From NCBI GenBank assembly GCA_963727035.1, contig CAVSEY010000005.1, positions 186,001 through 250,000 on the forward strand: a stretch of DNA of 64,000 nucleotides. The letters are read 5' to 3'. The first letter of the stretch is position 1, and every line of letters starts with the position of its first letter. The translations under genes were made by a program, and so were the position numbers. This document shows positions 44,716 to 54,375 of this stretch, piece by piece. This stretch comes from Rhodoblastus sp963727035. GTDB taxonomy: Bacteria > Pseudomonadota > Alphaproteobacteria > Rhizobiales > Beijerinckiaceae. The notes under the pieces were generated by a model. It saw only the letters and a list, made by a program, of their open reading frames with translations, was not told where the DNA came from and did no database searches.

Positions 44716-45761
44716 CCGACGCGCCCAGATCGCGACCGCGCGCCTTCCGCCTCGACGAGATTGAGCCGGGCGGAGGGCGCGATTTCGTGCTGGAGGAGCG
44801 CCCCGACGCCTATGAGGCGGAAGCCGCGCGGCTGACCGGCGATCCGGACGAGCAGGCGGCCGAAGAAGCGCAGGCTGTCGGCTTTCTGCGGCGCGCCTCG
44901 TTCAGCTGGGGCGGGCTGCTGGCCTCCTCGGTCGGCGGGCTGATCGCCTTTGGCTTCGGGCTTTGGCTCGACCAGCTGATCGAATCCCTGTTCGCGCGCT
45001 CAGTGGCGCTGGGTGCTGTCGGGCTCGGCCTCGCCGCGCTCGCCTTGCTGGCGCTCGTCGCGCTGATCGGCCGGGAGGCGCGCGCCATTTTCCGCCAGCG
45101 CCGCGTCGCTTTGCTCCACAAGGGGCTGGCGCTCGCCCATGAGACCGACGACCGCGATCTGGCGCGGGCGAAAATCGGCGAACTCGCCGCGATTTACCAG
45201 GGCAGGCCAGCTACGGCGGCGGCCCGCGCCCATCTTGAGGATTTGCGCCGCGAGATCGTGGACGGCCGCGATCTCGTCGAAATCGCCGAGCGCCAGCTGA
45301 TGCCGGCGCTGGACGCCGCCGCGCGCCGGGAAGTCGCGAGCGCGGCCAAGCGGGTGTCGCTGGTCTCGGCGATCAGCCCGCGCGCCGCGATCGACCTGAT
45401 CGTCGTCGCCGCCCAGGCCTTGCGCCTGATCCGCCGCATAGCGGAAATCTATGGCGGGCGGCCCGGCCTGCTCGGAGCGTGGCGGCTGGCGCGGGCGGTC
45501 GGCTCGCATCTCGCCATCACCGGCGGCATGGCGCTGACCGACGGGCTGGCGCAGCAGATCATCGGTCACGGCCTCGCGGCAAAAATCTCGGCGCGGCTCG
45601 GCGAGGGCGTGATCAACGGAACCCTGACCGCGCGGATCGGAATTTCCGCGATCTCCGTCTGCCGCCCAATGCCCTTTTTCGCCGAAAAGCCGCCGTCGCT
45701 TGGCGACGTGGCGCCGTTCCTGTTCAGCGATTCCGCGAAAAACGTCGAGCGTCAGCCCTGA
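44712..45761 (+). CDS. YcjF-like membrane protein (DUF697/TIGR01620)
   Basis: This inner-membrane protein of 349 residues has a charged N-terminus with the family motif PRAFRLDEIEPG. Two hydrophobic helices lie near residues 65-85 and 100-120, and a C-terminal DUF697 domain contains VSAISPRAAIDLIVVAAQAL. It forms a translationally coupled pair with the YcjX-like P-loop protein and probably anchors it to the membrane. Its last ten bases overlap the 3' end of the convergent ferredoxin gene. Confidence 0.9.
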   Translation: MTDAPRSRPRAFRLDEIEPGGGRDFVLEERPDAYEAEAARLTGDPDEQAAEEAQAVGFLRRASFSWGGLLASSVGGLIAFGFGLWLDQLIESLFARSVALGAVGLGLAALALLALVALIGREARAIFRQRRVALLHKGLALAHETDDRDLARAKIGELAAIYQGRPATAAARAHLEDLRREIVDGRDLVEIAERQLMPALDAAARREVASAAKRVSLVSAISPRAAIDLIVVAAQALRLIRRIAEIYGGRPGLLGAWRLARAVGSHLAITGGMALTDGLAQQIIGHGLAAKISARLGEGVINGTLTARIGISAISVCRPMPFFAEKPPSLGDVAPFLFSDSAKNVERQP

Positions 45762-46072
45762 CGGACGGGCGTCTCGATCACGATGCCGTCCAGTTCCGGC
45801 GTCAGGCTGATCTGGCAGGACAGGCGCGAGGTCGGGCGCGGATCGATCGCGAAATCGAGCATGTCCGATTCCATCGGGCTCGCCTTGGGCAGCTTTTCCG
45901 CCCATTCCGGCCCGACATAGACATGGCAGGTGGCGCAGGCGCAGGCGCCGCCGCATTCGCCGACGATCTCGTCAATGCCGTTCTTGACCGCGACTTCCAT
46001 CACCGTCATGCCCGGCTGGGCTTCGATCTCGCGCTGCTCGCCGGCAGAACTGACAAAAACGACCTTGACCAT
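45752..46072 (-). CDS. 2Fe-2S ferredoxin, adrenodoxin type
   Basis: This small electron carrier of 106 residues has the plant/adrenodoxin-type cluster motif CX5CX2C in ECGGACACATCHVYV near residue 40 and the fourth ligand in SRLSCQIS near 85. The MLDFAIDPRPTSRLSCQI segment identifies the adrenodoxin/FdxB side of the family, which serves Fe-S cluster assembly or cytochrome P450 and hydroxylase systems. None of those partners is in view. It overlaps the convergent DUF697 gene by ten bases. Confidence 0.92.
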   Translation of the reverse strand: MVKVVFVSSAGEQREIEAQPGMTVMEVAVKNGIDEIVGECGGACACATCHVYVGPEWAEKLPKASPMESDMLDFAIDPRPTSRLSCQISLTPELDGIVIETPVRQG

Positions 46073-46173
46073 GCAGCAATTCCCTCAATCCGGCGCGGGC
46101 GGCGCCGATTGGGTTCTTCTAATCGGGAATTTGCGGCTTCGCCACCGCCGCGCTCGGGAAAAAACGCCGCGGC

Positions 46174-46569
46174 TCAGAATTCGCCGGAAAAGGCTTCAGG
46201 ATTGAGGGCGCGATGCGCGGCGGCGATTGTCTCGGGCGTCCTGCCTGCGGCGGCGGCGAAATCCGTCAGGGTCTTTTCGTGACCGGCGATGAAAGCGAGG
46301 ACGCCGCCGAGAAAGCCCGGTTGCGCCGCGGCGGAGCGCAGGGAATCGACTTCGATCCCGGTCAGGGCGAGGAAGCGCGACAAGAGCTCGGGATCGCCGG
46401 CGAGGAAGCCGAGCGCCTCGATGGCGAGCGATTCGGCCTCGTCGTGCGAGACCGGGCGCGGAGCGGCGGCGCGGAGGGTCAAGGGAAACGCCCGAATTCT
46501 TGAACTACCCCCATGAGTCTCTATCCGAATTCTTGTTTCGTCAATTTCTGTCGCATAGGTTGATACCAT
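46174..46569 (-). CDS. DUF3572 family protein
   Basis: A small alphaproteobacterial protein of unknown function. The DUF3572 core is clear: SHDEAESLAIEALGFLAGDP, LLSRFLALTGIEVDSLRSAA and GGVLAFIAGHEKTLTDFAAA. The ATG at 46569 gives 131 residues, longer than the usual 90-100, because about 40 N-terminal residues are extra. A start within the frame nearer the core (a TTG about 36 codons in) is also possible. It is divergent from divK with 44 bases between the starts, an order I expect in related genomes. Its link to DivK is unknown. Confidence 0.75.
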   Translation of the reverse strand: MVSTYATEIDETRIRIETHGGSSRIRAFPLTLRAAAPRPVSHDEAESLAIEALGFLAGDPELLSRFLALTGIEVDSLRSAAAQPGFLGGVLAFIAGHEKTLTDFAAAAGRTPETIAAAHRALNPEAFSGEF

Positions 46570-46613
46570 GATCGGCCGCGCGGGGAAGCGGCGCGGCGGC
46601 ATGGACGGTTGAA

Positions 46614-46985
46614 ATGAAAAAGACGGTTCTCATTGTCGAGGACAATGAGCTGAACATGAAGCTCTTCAACGATCTGTTGGAGGCGCACGGCTATGCGACG
46701 GTCCAGACCAAGAGCGGCGTGGAAGCGGTCGGCCTCGCCCGCCGGCACCGGCCGAATCTGATCCTGATGGACATCCAGCTGCCGGAAGTCTCCGGCTTGC
46801 AGGTCACCCAATGGCTCAAGGACGACCCGGAACTTGCGGCCATTCCCGTCATCGCCATCACCGCTTTCGCGATGAAGGGCGATGAGGAAAAGATCCGCCA
46901 GGGAGGCTGCGAGGCCTATTTGTCGAAACCCATCTCGGTCGTGAAATTTCTGGAAACGGTGCGCAACTATATCGGCGACAGGTGA
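46614..46985 (+). CDS. divK: Single-domain response regulator DivK
   Basis: DivK is a stand-alone receiver that, when phosphorylated by PleC/DivJ-type kinases, controls DivL-CckA and thus CtrA. The 123-residue protein has the acidic pocket in VLIVEDNELNMKLFNDLL, the phospho-accepting Asp in LILMDIQLPEVSGL near residue 53, Thr in VIAITAFAMKGDE and Lys in YLSKPISVVKFL. It is followed 38 bases later by pleD, the gene order known from Caulobacter and rhizobia. CckA, its downstream target, is encoded 27 kb away in this same window. Confidence 0.95.
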   Translation: MKKTVLIVEDNELNMKLFNDLLEAHGYATVQTKSGVEAVGLARRHRPNLILMDIQLPEVSGLQVTQWLKDDPELAAIPVIAITAFAMKGDEEKIRQGGCEAYLSKPISVVKFLETVRNYIGDR

Positions 46986-47023
46986 CCGAGCCACATCACG
47001 ACGCGTTTTGAAAGGACTGGACG

Positions 47024-48391
<1,368 letters not shown>

Positions 48392-48495
48392 CATCCGTCT
48401 CTCCCCAGCAGCTACATCTGCGGCGGCGAAAAGCCTCGCCGTGGGCGCCCTTGCGGCTTACAATCACGATGCTTCGATCGTGGGAAGAAGCCGAG

Positions 48496-48789
48496 GTGAA
48501 AAGCCTTCGCGGATTGACGTTCGTCGGCGCGGCCGTTTTGCTCATTGGCGCATCCATTCTGTTCGCCAGCGTGGCCGGGCCGGCCCGCGCCAAGGCGCCG
48601 TCGATGACGTGCTGCCTTGCCTTCAATTCCGCCTGCGGCCGTATCAAGCCGACAGCCGCGCAGCTCGAAGCCTGCTTCGAGGCCCATTCGGCGCGGCTGG
48701 CGCGGTCGTGCGGCGAACACCTCCCCCATTTCGTGACCGTCACACGCACATCCTCCCTCCCGTCCTGCATGGAGAATCGCCTCGCCTAA
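48496..48789 (+). CDS. Small exported Cys-containing protein, function unknown
   Basis: A plausible short gene of 97 residues begins at a GTG after a purine-rich GAAGAAGCCGAG. It encodes one signal or membrane helix (TFVGAAVLLIGASILFASVA) and a mature part with seven cysteines, including CCLAFNSACGR, LEACFEAH, ARSCGEH and LPSCMEN. Such spacing suggests disulfide bonds in the periplasm. An ATG nine codons earlier (48469) is an alternative start. It is not recognised as a named family. Other frames in the region look like shadows. Confidence 0.45.
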   Translation: MKSLRGLTFVGAAVLLIGASILFASVAGPARAKAPSMTCCLAFNSACGRIKPTAAQLEACFEAHSARLARSCGEHLPHFVTVTRTSSLPSCMENRLA

Positions 48790-49017
48790 GTCGGCCAGCC
48801 CTGCACAAAGGCCCTCGCCCAAGCCGGGCTTGTGGCGCGGCGCGCGCGTTGACGCCAAGGCCGGCCGCCTGCGGCGAATCGCGCTGGCCGCGCAAAGAGC
48901 GCGCGCAACATGCCGCGTCCCTCCTTGACCGCCAGCATTTTATTTTTAAATTAGAATAATTCCATGCGTCTGCGCCGGACGCGGAAAAAGGCATGCAACG
49001 GCGTCGAGGAGTTTTTG

Positions 49018-49311
49018 ATGAATTTGCCCAAGCGTGACGGAGACGGCTATCTCCAGGACATGGACCAATGGACGCCGGAAATCGGCAAGGCGATGGCCGA
49101 AGCCGACGGCTTCGAGATGACGGACGAAAAATGGGAACAGGTTCTCAAGGCGCGCGAGTTTTACGACGAGAACCAGACCGTTCCGCCGATTCGCAAATTC
49201 GCCGCCTTCGTCGGCAAGCCCAACAAGGAAATGTTCGACCTCTGGCAGACCGGACCGATGAAGCCGATCACCAAATATGGCGGCCTGCCCAAGCCGACCG
49301 GCTGCGTCTGA
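49018..49311 (+). CDS. TusE/DsrC family sulfur-carrier protein
   Basis: A small cytoplasmic protein of 97 residues of the DsrC/TusE family, which carries sulfur as a persulfide on a C-terminal cysteine. The family segments are GYLQDMDQWTPEIGKAMAEA, TPPIRKFAAF-type VPPIRKFAAFVGK, and the C-terminal arm GGLPKPTGCV, with the key Cys next to last. The second arm cysteine of dissimilatory DsrC is absent, which fits a TusE-like or stand-alone sulfur-transfer role. Neither tus nor dsr genes are in view. GAGGAG precedes the ATG. Confidence 0.88.
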   Translation: MNLPKRDGDGYLQDMDQWTPEIGKAMAEADGFEMTDEKWEQVLKAREFYDENQTVPPIRKFAAFVGKPNKEMFDLWQTGPMKPITKYGGLPKPTGCV

Positions 49312-49661
49312 AAATGTTTCCCGCCGGGTGAGACACCCGGTTCGCCAAAATACGGGGACCCATGCCGCTTCCCCGATCGCGGAACGGACGAATCGTATCG
49401 GAGCCCTGGCTTTCGCCCGGCGCAACGGCGCGATCGCAAAATTCCGCCGTCGGGAAAGCGGTCCGGGGTCCCCGTCAATCCGTCAATCCGTCAATCCGTC
49501 AATCCGTCAATCCGTCAATCCGTCAAAGCTGAATCTCGACCACGCAAAATGCAACCCCGGATTCAGTTTGCGTATTTGCCCGGCACGAACCGCATTTTCT
49601 GCTTTCCGCGCAACAAATCCTCGCTGGATCGGCCCGCATTTCCGCGACATGATGCAGCGCA
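49312..49661. other. Intergenic region with octamer tandem repeat
   Basis: About 350 bases between the TusE-like gene and the acyltransferase gene. No gene is seen. The notable element is the tandem repeat at 49473-49526. Frames crossing the gap have no recognisable domain. Confidence 0.5.
49473..49526. repeat. 8-bp tandem repeat (CGTCAATC), six full copies and a partial one
   Basis: The unit CGTCAATC is repeated exactly from 49473 to 49520 and a broken seventh copy (CGTCAA) follows. It lies about 140 bases before the start of the acyltransferase gene. Octamer repeats can change copy number by slippage and thus change promoter spacing. Confidence 0.95.
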
Positions 49662-50841
49662 ATGAATCCTGACAAAATTCCGTATCCGCCAGGTCGCTTC
49701 GCTTGACGCCATTTCGGCGAAGGACTGGGACGCCTGCGCCAATCCGGCCGAGCCGGCGCCGGGCGCCGGCGAGCGGTTCAATCCTTTTCTTTCCCACGCT
49801 TTTCTCGCCGCCCTGGAGGCGACCGGCTGCGTGGGCGGACGCACGGGCTGGTATCCCGCCCATCTGGTCGCGGAGGCGCCGGACGGGCGCGTCGCGGCCT
49901 GCGCGCCCGTCTATCTGAAGACCCATTCGCTCGGCGAATATGTGTTCGATCAGGGCCTCGCCGAGGCCTATCAGCGGGCGGGCGGGCGCTATTATCCCAA
50001 GGCGCAGGCAGCCACGCCCTTTACCCCGGTTCAGGGGCGCCGGCTGCTGGTCGGCGCCGACGCGCCGCCCGGCGCGCGCGAGGCGCTGCTGGCGGGCCTG
50101 CGCGCCTTGCCCGAGTCGGGAGGCCTTTCCTCGCTGCACATCACCTTTCCCGACGCCGCCGACCAGGCTTTTCTCGCCGGCGCCGGCATGGTCCAGCGCA
50201 AGGGCCAGCAGTTCCATTTCTTCAATCGCGGCTATAAAAATTTCGACGAATTTCTGGGCGCCCTGGCGTCGCGCAAGCGCAAGGCGATCCGCAAGGAGCG
50301 CGCCGAGGCGATCGCCTCCGGCCTTGTCATCGAGCGCGTGACGGGACGCGACCTCACCGAGGCCCACTGGGACGCATTTTTCGACTTCTACGCCGACACC
50401 AGTTCGCGCAAATGGGGCCGGCCCTATCTGACCCGCGCCTTCTTTTCGCACCTCAGCGCGGCGCTCGCCGACCGTATCCTGCTGGTGGTCGCCCGGCGCG
50501 ACGGGCGGCTGATCGCGGGCGCGCTCAATCTCATCGGCGACGACGCGCTTTACGGCCGCAACTGGGGCGCGATCGAGCATCATCCCTGTCTGCATTTCGA
50601 ACTGTGCTATTATCAGGCGATCGAATTCGCCATCGAGCGCGGCCTCAAGAGAGTCGAGGCCGGCGCCCAGGGCGAACATAAAGTCGCGCGTGGCTATGAG
50701 GCGGTCGCGACCTTTTCCGCGCATGACTTCGCCGACCCGCGCCTTGCCGCCGCGGCGGCGGATTATTTCGCCCGCGAGGCCCGCGCGGTGGACGCCCTGG
50801 TCGCGGAATATGCGGAAAGCGGGCCGTTCCGCAAAGCTTGA
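49662..50841 (+). CDS. FemAB/GNAT-like acyltransferase (COG3146 family), N-terminal +1 frameshift apparent
   Basis: The family is a peptidoglycan-type or unknown-substrate N-acyltransferase with a double GNAT fold. The main frame is open from 49666 to 50841: FRIRQVASLDAISAKDWDAC, NPFLSHAFLAALEATGC, GQQFHFFNRGYKNFDEFLGA, KRKAIRKERAEA, GRNWGAIEHHPCLHFELCYY and RVEAGAQGEHKVARGY. It has no normal start codon upstream of the conserved N-terminus. The ATG at 49662 is in a different frame. Removing one A from the AAAA at 49674-49677 joins it in frame (MNPDKFRIRQV), giving about 392 residues. A GTG at 49831 would lose the conserved first 50 residues. Substrate unknown. Confidence 0.8.
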
Positions 50842-50889
50842 CCGCGCGCCCGCGCTTGGGCAGGTTGCGTCAGACATGCGGAGCCGTTC

Positions 50890-51321
50890 ATGAGCGCTTA
50901 TGATCCCAACAATATTTTCGCCAAGATTTTGCGTGGCGAAATCCCTTGCGAGAAAGTCCATGAGGACGAGAACACCGTCGCCTTCATGGATGTCATGCCG
51001 CGCGCCAACGGCCATGTTCTGGTCTTGCCGAAAACCGGGGCGCGCAACCTCCTCGATGTTCCCCAGGACACGCTGTCGACGCTGATACTCTCGGTCCAAA
51101 AGATCGCCCGCGCCGTGAAGGCGGCCATGGAGGCTGACGGAATCACCATTCACCAGTTCAACGAACCGGCGGGCGGCCAGACCGTGTTCCACATCCATTT
51201 CCACGTGATTCCGCGCTGGGACGGCGTCACCATGGGCCATCACGCCGCCAGAATGGCCGATCCCGCCGATCTCAAGCGTCACGCCGAAAAAATCAGGGCC
51301 GCGCTCGCCGCGGGGGCGTGA
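50890..51321 (+). CDS. HIT family nucleotide-binding protein
   Basis: A small histidine-triad hydrolase or transferase of 143 residues acting on purine nucleoside phosphoramidates or dinucleotides. It starts with the family NIFAKILRGEIPCEKVHEDE, then LVLPKTGARNLLD. The histidine triad is HIHFHVIPR near residue 99. Length and motifs are typical of the Hint branch. It lies 48 bases after the acyltransferase gene and may be cotranscribed. Confidence 0.94.
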   Translation: MSAYDPNNIFAKILRGEIPCEKVHEDENTVAFMDVMPRANGHVLVLPKTGARNLLDVPQDTLSTLILSVQKIARAVKAAMEADGITIHQFNEPAGGQTVFHIHFHVIPRWDGVTMGHHAARMADPADLKRHAEKIRAALAAGA

Positions 51322-51324
51322 GTT

Positions 51325-51678
51325 TTACGGCCCCCTCAGCCAGACAGCGAGGACGATCGTCGCCACGCCGGCGGCGACCGCTGCGAAGACCGAGCGGCGG
51401 AAGGCGAAAAACGCCGCCGCCGCGACAGCGAAAGCCGCGCCGCGCGTCCATAGCGGCGCGCCCGCCAGTTCGCGCGAGGGCAGCACGACGATTTTCACCA
51501 CCACGCCGACCAGAAGCACGGCGGCGACGCTGCGCACGAAGCGGAAAAGCTCGGAGTCCTCATCGATCCCGTGCGAAATCGCCACGCCCAGCACACGCCA
51601 GATTTCGCTCGGCAGGAAGCCGAACAGGATCAGCGCCAGAAAAGGCGACAGGGTCGGATCGGCAGAAAAAATCGTCAT
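51325..51678 (-). CDS. AzlD-like branched-chain amino acid transport subunit
   Basis: A small inner-membrane protein of 117 residues with about four hydrophobic helices (LALILFGFLPSEIWRVLGV, SVAAVLLVGVVVKIVVLP and two more near the C-terminus). Together with AzlC it forms an exporter for branched-chain amino acids or analogues. Its ATG overlaps the azlC stop by four bases (ATGA), so the pair is translationally coupled. Its stop lies three bases from that of the convergent HIT gene. Confidence 0.85.
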   Translation of the reverse strand: MTIFSADPTLSPFLALILFGFLPSEIWRVLGVAISHGIDEDSELFRFVRSVAAVLLVGVVVKIVVLPSRELAGAPLWTRGAAFAVAAAAFFAFRRSVFAAVAAGVATIVLAVWLRGP

Positions 51679-52421
51679 GACGCCCGCCTCGCCATATAGC
51701 CGGCAAGCCAGGCCCCGCCCCCGCCGACCAGAGCCAGGACGGGCAGATCGAAGCCGCCGCCGATGAAGCGAATGGTGAAAGGCGCGAGAACCGCGCCGAA
51801 CAGAATGGCGAGCCAGTCGGCGCCGGAACGCGCCGCGCGCGCCGTGGTCGCCAGGAAATAGATCGGCGCCAGCATCATCATGCCGGCGCCAACGGGCTTG
51901 GGCAGCGAGCCGGTCATCCAGAATCCGGCGGCGGTCGAAATCGTGGTCAGACCCATGCAGGTCACGGCGACGCCGAAAAAATAGGGCAGCCGCGCCGGGC
52001 GCTCCAGATCCGGCAGGCGGCGCAAGGATTCCGCCCAGACTGTGACGGCGATGAAATGAGCGGCCGCCATCACGACCGGCAGGCGCGTGCGCCGCCCCCG
52101 CAGCATAGGCAGCACCGAAAGGCACATCGGCAGCAAGCGCACCGAGGACAGGCTGACGGCGAAAGCGATCGCCGGTGGCGCGGTTTTCGCCAATGCCGCG
52201 CCGAAGAACAGCAACTGGCCGGGCCCCGCCCAGACGAGGAGGGTGGAAAGCGCCGCCACGCCGACCGGAAAGCCCGCGGCGCGGGCGAGCGAGCCGACGC
52301 CCATCAACGAAATGGCGACGTAAAAGGCCGGCCCCGCCAGCGCGCGGCGCACGCCGGTGAAAAACCACGGCCAGGACCAGTCTTCGATCAACGGTCCGGC
52401 GCGTTCCGCGTCGGTTCTCAC
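51675..52421 (-). CDS. AzlC-like branched-chain amino acid exporter subunit
   Basis: An integral inner-membrane protein of 248 residues with about eight helices. The family signature is FYVAISLMGVGSLARAAGF near residue 34 and STLLVWAGPGQLLFFGAALA near 60. It pairs with the AzlD-like protein encoded next. The GTG start overlaps the stop of the FnrN-type regulator by four bases, so all three genes form one tight minus-strand operon under the regulator's promoter. This implies the exporter is made when the regulator is made, probably under low oxygen. Confidence 0.88.
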   Translation of the reverse strand: MRTDAERAGPLIEDWSWPWFFTGVRRALAGPAFYVAISLMGVGSLARAAGFPVGVAALSTLLVWAGPGQLLFFGAALAKTAPPAIAFAVSLSSVRLLPMCLSVLPMLRGRRTRLPVVMAAAHFIAVTVWAESLRRLPDLERPARLPYFFGVAVTCMGLTTISTAAGFWMTGSLPKPVGAGMMMLAPIYFLATTARAARSGADWLAILFGAVLAPFTIRFIGGGFDLPVLALVGGGGAWLAGYMARRAS

Positions 52422-53257
52422 ATTTCCGCCAGTTGCTCCAGGCGCGCCACTTCGAGCAGGCGGACGCCGTCAGGCACGATCACGATGATCTTTTCCCGCG
52501 CCATGCGGGTCATCATGCGGCTGACCGTTTCGACCGTCAGGCCGAGATAATCGCCTATGTCGAGCCGGGTCATCGGCAGCGGCACATGGACCGAGGGGCC
52601 ATGGATGCGCGCATAGCGGTTGCGCATGCCGATCAGGAAGGAGGCGATCTTTTCCTCGGCCGTGCGGCGTCCGAGAACCACCATCTGGTCCTGCGCCAGC
52701 GACAATTCATGGGCGGCCAGGTTCAACACCGCGCGCATCAGCTTGGGCTTCCGGTCGATCAGGTCGGAAAAGCCCTGCCGCGAGAACTGGCAGACCTTGA
52801 CCGGGGTCAGCGCGTCGGCCGTGAACATATGGGTCGGCTGCATCGCGAGACCGAGAAAATCGCCCGGCAACGCGAAACCCACCACCTGGCGGCGGCCGTC
52901 GGGAAGAAGCTTGGACAGACGCAAGGCGCCCGAAGTGACGTTGGAGACGAAGGGGGCCTCGCGGCTCTGCTCAAACAGCGTCGCCTTGGCGGAAAAGGAC
53001 TGGGTGCGGCCGATGCGTTCGAGCAGTTCGAATTCGTGCGGATCGAGGGATTCGCAAATGCTCAGGCCCTTGATGTCGCAATCGGCGCATTCCAGCCCGA
53101 GGCCGGGCGTCGCCTTGTTATTGGAGCAGACCAGAGTGCGCGGCGTCGATTCGATTCGCCCGAAAACCGTATCGAACAGAACTTTTTCGGACAAAGTTTC
53201 CAAAACCCGCTCCCTCGTGGCCTGGATCTGTTCGATCCAAACTCCATTGTGCCTCAT
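52418..53257 (-). CDS. Crp/Fnr-family oxygen regulator, FnrN type
   Basis: The protein senses oxygen with a 4Fe-4S cluster. Cluster ligands CADCDIKGLSIC (CX2CX7C, residues 56-67) and a fourth Cys in VKVCQFSRQGF near 155 are all present. The effector domain reads GRRQVVGFALPGDFLGLAM, and the C-terminal winged HTH has DIGDYLGLTVETVSRMMTRM. From ATG 53257 it has 279 residues, longer than the usual 240-250. An FNR box 34 bases before this ATG argues against the longer frame to 53332. A start further downstream (a TTG near codon 20) is possible. The last bases overlap azlC. Confidence 0.87.
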   Translation of the reverse strand: MRHNGVWIEQIQATRERVLETLSEKVLFDTVFGRIESTPRTLVCSNNKATPGLGLECADCDIKGLSICESLDPHEFELLERIGRTQSFSAKATLFEQSREAPFVSNVTSGALRLSKLLPDGRRQVVGFALPGDFLGLAMQPTHMFTADALTPVKVCQFSRQGFSDLIDRKPKLMRAVLNLAAHELSLAQDQMVVLGRRTAEEKIASFLIGMRNRYARIHGPSVHVPLPMTRLDIGDYLGLTVETVSRMMTRMAREKIIVIVPDGVRLLEVARLEQLAEM

Positions 53258-53290
53258 ACAATAGCACGCCCGCCGCAGGGGACAAAATTT

Positions 53291-53304
53291 TTGATCTTGG
53301 TCAA
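53291..53304 (-). promoter_or_regulatory. FNR/anaerobox site upstream of the fnrN-type gene
   Basis: TTGATCTTGGTCAA matches the FNR consensus TTGAT-N4-ATCAA at nine of ten positions. Its centre is about 40 bases from the ATG at 53257, so it most likely mediates autoregulation of the regulator-azlCD operon. Confidence 0.8.
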
Positions 53305-53525
53305 AGACAGGCCAAAACGCGCATTCCCGCAAGGGCTTCGCGCGGCTCAGGGCTCTGAATTCAGGTTAACATCGACGTCCCAAGCGCGTCATGGCCGTCC
53401 CCGGGTTCGTGGTCCAGTCGCGCGGCTGCGCGCCTTGCCCTTGCGCGCGGCATCGCCTATTCCTTGGACGATCCCAGCCCCGCCCGCGATCCCAAAGCCC
53501 GGACAACCGAAGATCGGCACGGAAC

Positions 53526-54362
53526 ATGAGCGATTCATCGGCCCACGGGAAAGGTTCTGACGGGGGACGCGAAGAAGGGCGGCCTTTGGAGGGGCGGCGT
53601 TTCGAGCGGATCAATTTCCTCGCCGCGAACAGCCCGGAGGCGCAAAACGCCCGCGCGCGGCTGGTCGGGCGCTATGGCGACGTTCATTCCGACGAAGCCG
53701 ACGTGGTGGTGGCGCTCGGCGGCGACGGTCTGATGCTCCAGACCCTGCATCGTTTTCTCGGCCGCAACATCCCGATCTACGGGATGAACCGCGGCTCGGT
53801 CGGCTTCCTGATGAACGAATATCGCGAAACCGGGCTGCGCAAGCGGCTCGCCGCAGCGCAGAGCTCGATCCTCCATCCCGTGATCATGATCGCGGAAAAT
53901 CGCGACGGCGAGACGGCGACCGCTCACGCCATCAACGAGGTCTCGCTGCTGCGCCAGACTGCGCAAGCCGCCAAGCTGCGGGTCTATGTGGACGGCCACG
54001 TCCGGCTGGACGAACTGGTGGCGGACGGCGTGCTGGTCGCGACCCCAGCCGGCTCGACCGCCTATAATCTCTCGGCCAACGGCCCGATCCTGCCGCTGGG
54101 CGCGCCGCTGATGGCCCTGACGCCGATCTCGGCCTTCCGGCCCCGGCGCTGGCGCGGCGCCCTGCTCTCCGACAAGGCCGAAGTGCGGATCGAAGTCCTG
54201 GAAGCCGACAAGAGGCCGGTCGCCGCCGTGGCGGACCATTACGAGATCCGCGACGTCGTGAAAGTACGCGTCGCCACCGACCATTTCGTCGGCCTGCACC
54301 TGCTCCACGACCCCGGCCATTCGATGGAAGAGCGCATCCTGCGCGAACAGTTCAGGCAATAG
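53526..54362 (+). CDS. nadK: NAD kinase
   Basis: NAD kinase phosphorylates NAD to NADP in the cytoplasm. The 278-residue product has the GGDG phosphate-binding motif in VVVALGGDGLMLQTLHRFLG near residue 59. Further family segments are PIYGMNRGSVGFLMNEY near 85, AINEVSLLRQ near 136 and the NADP-site LVADGVLVATPAGSTAYNLSANGPI near 165. The ATG at 53526 adds about 20 polar residues before the family start. The longer frame from 53391 would reach towards the fnrN promoter and is rejected. Confidence 0.93.
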   Translation: MSDSSAHGKGSDGGREEGRPLEGRRFERINFLAANSPEAQNARARLVGRYGDVHSDEADVVVALGGDGLMLQTLHRFLGRNIPIYGMNRGSVGFLMNEYRETGLRKRLAAAQSSILHPVIMIAENRDGETATAHAINEVSLLRQTAQAAKLRVYVDGHVRLDELVADGVLVATPAGSTAYNLSANGPILPLGAPLMALTPISAFRPRRWRGALLSDKAEVRIEVLEADKRPVAAVADHYEIRDVVKVRVATDHFVGLHLLHDPGHSMEERILREQFRQ

Positions 54363-54375
54363 GCGTTTCATCAAA

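Noticed and set aside
48412..48858. Minus-strand frame of 148 codons after pleD
   Set aside because: It is antisense to the short Cys-rich frame and has no start signal or domain.
49473..49526. Possible CRISPR-like array
   Set aside because: The 8-base units are directly adjacent with no spacers, so it is a simple tandem repeat.
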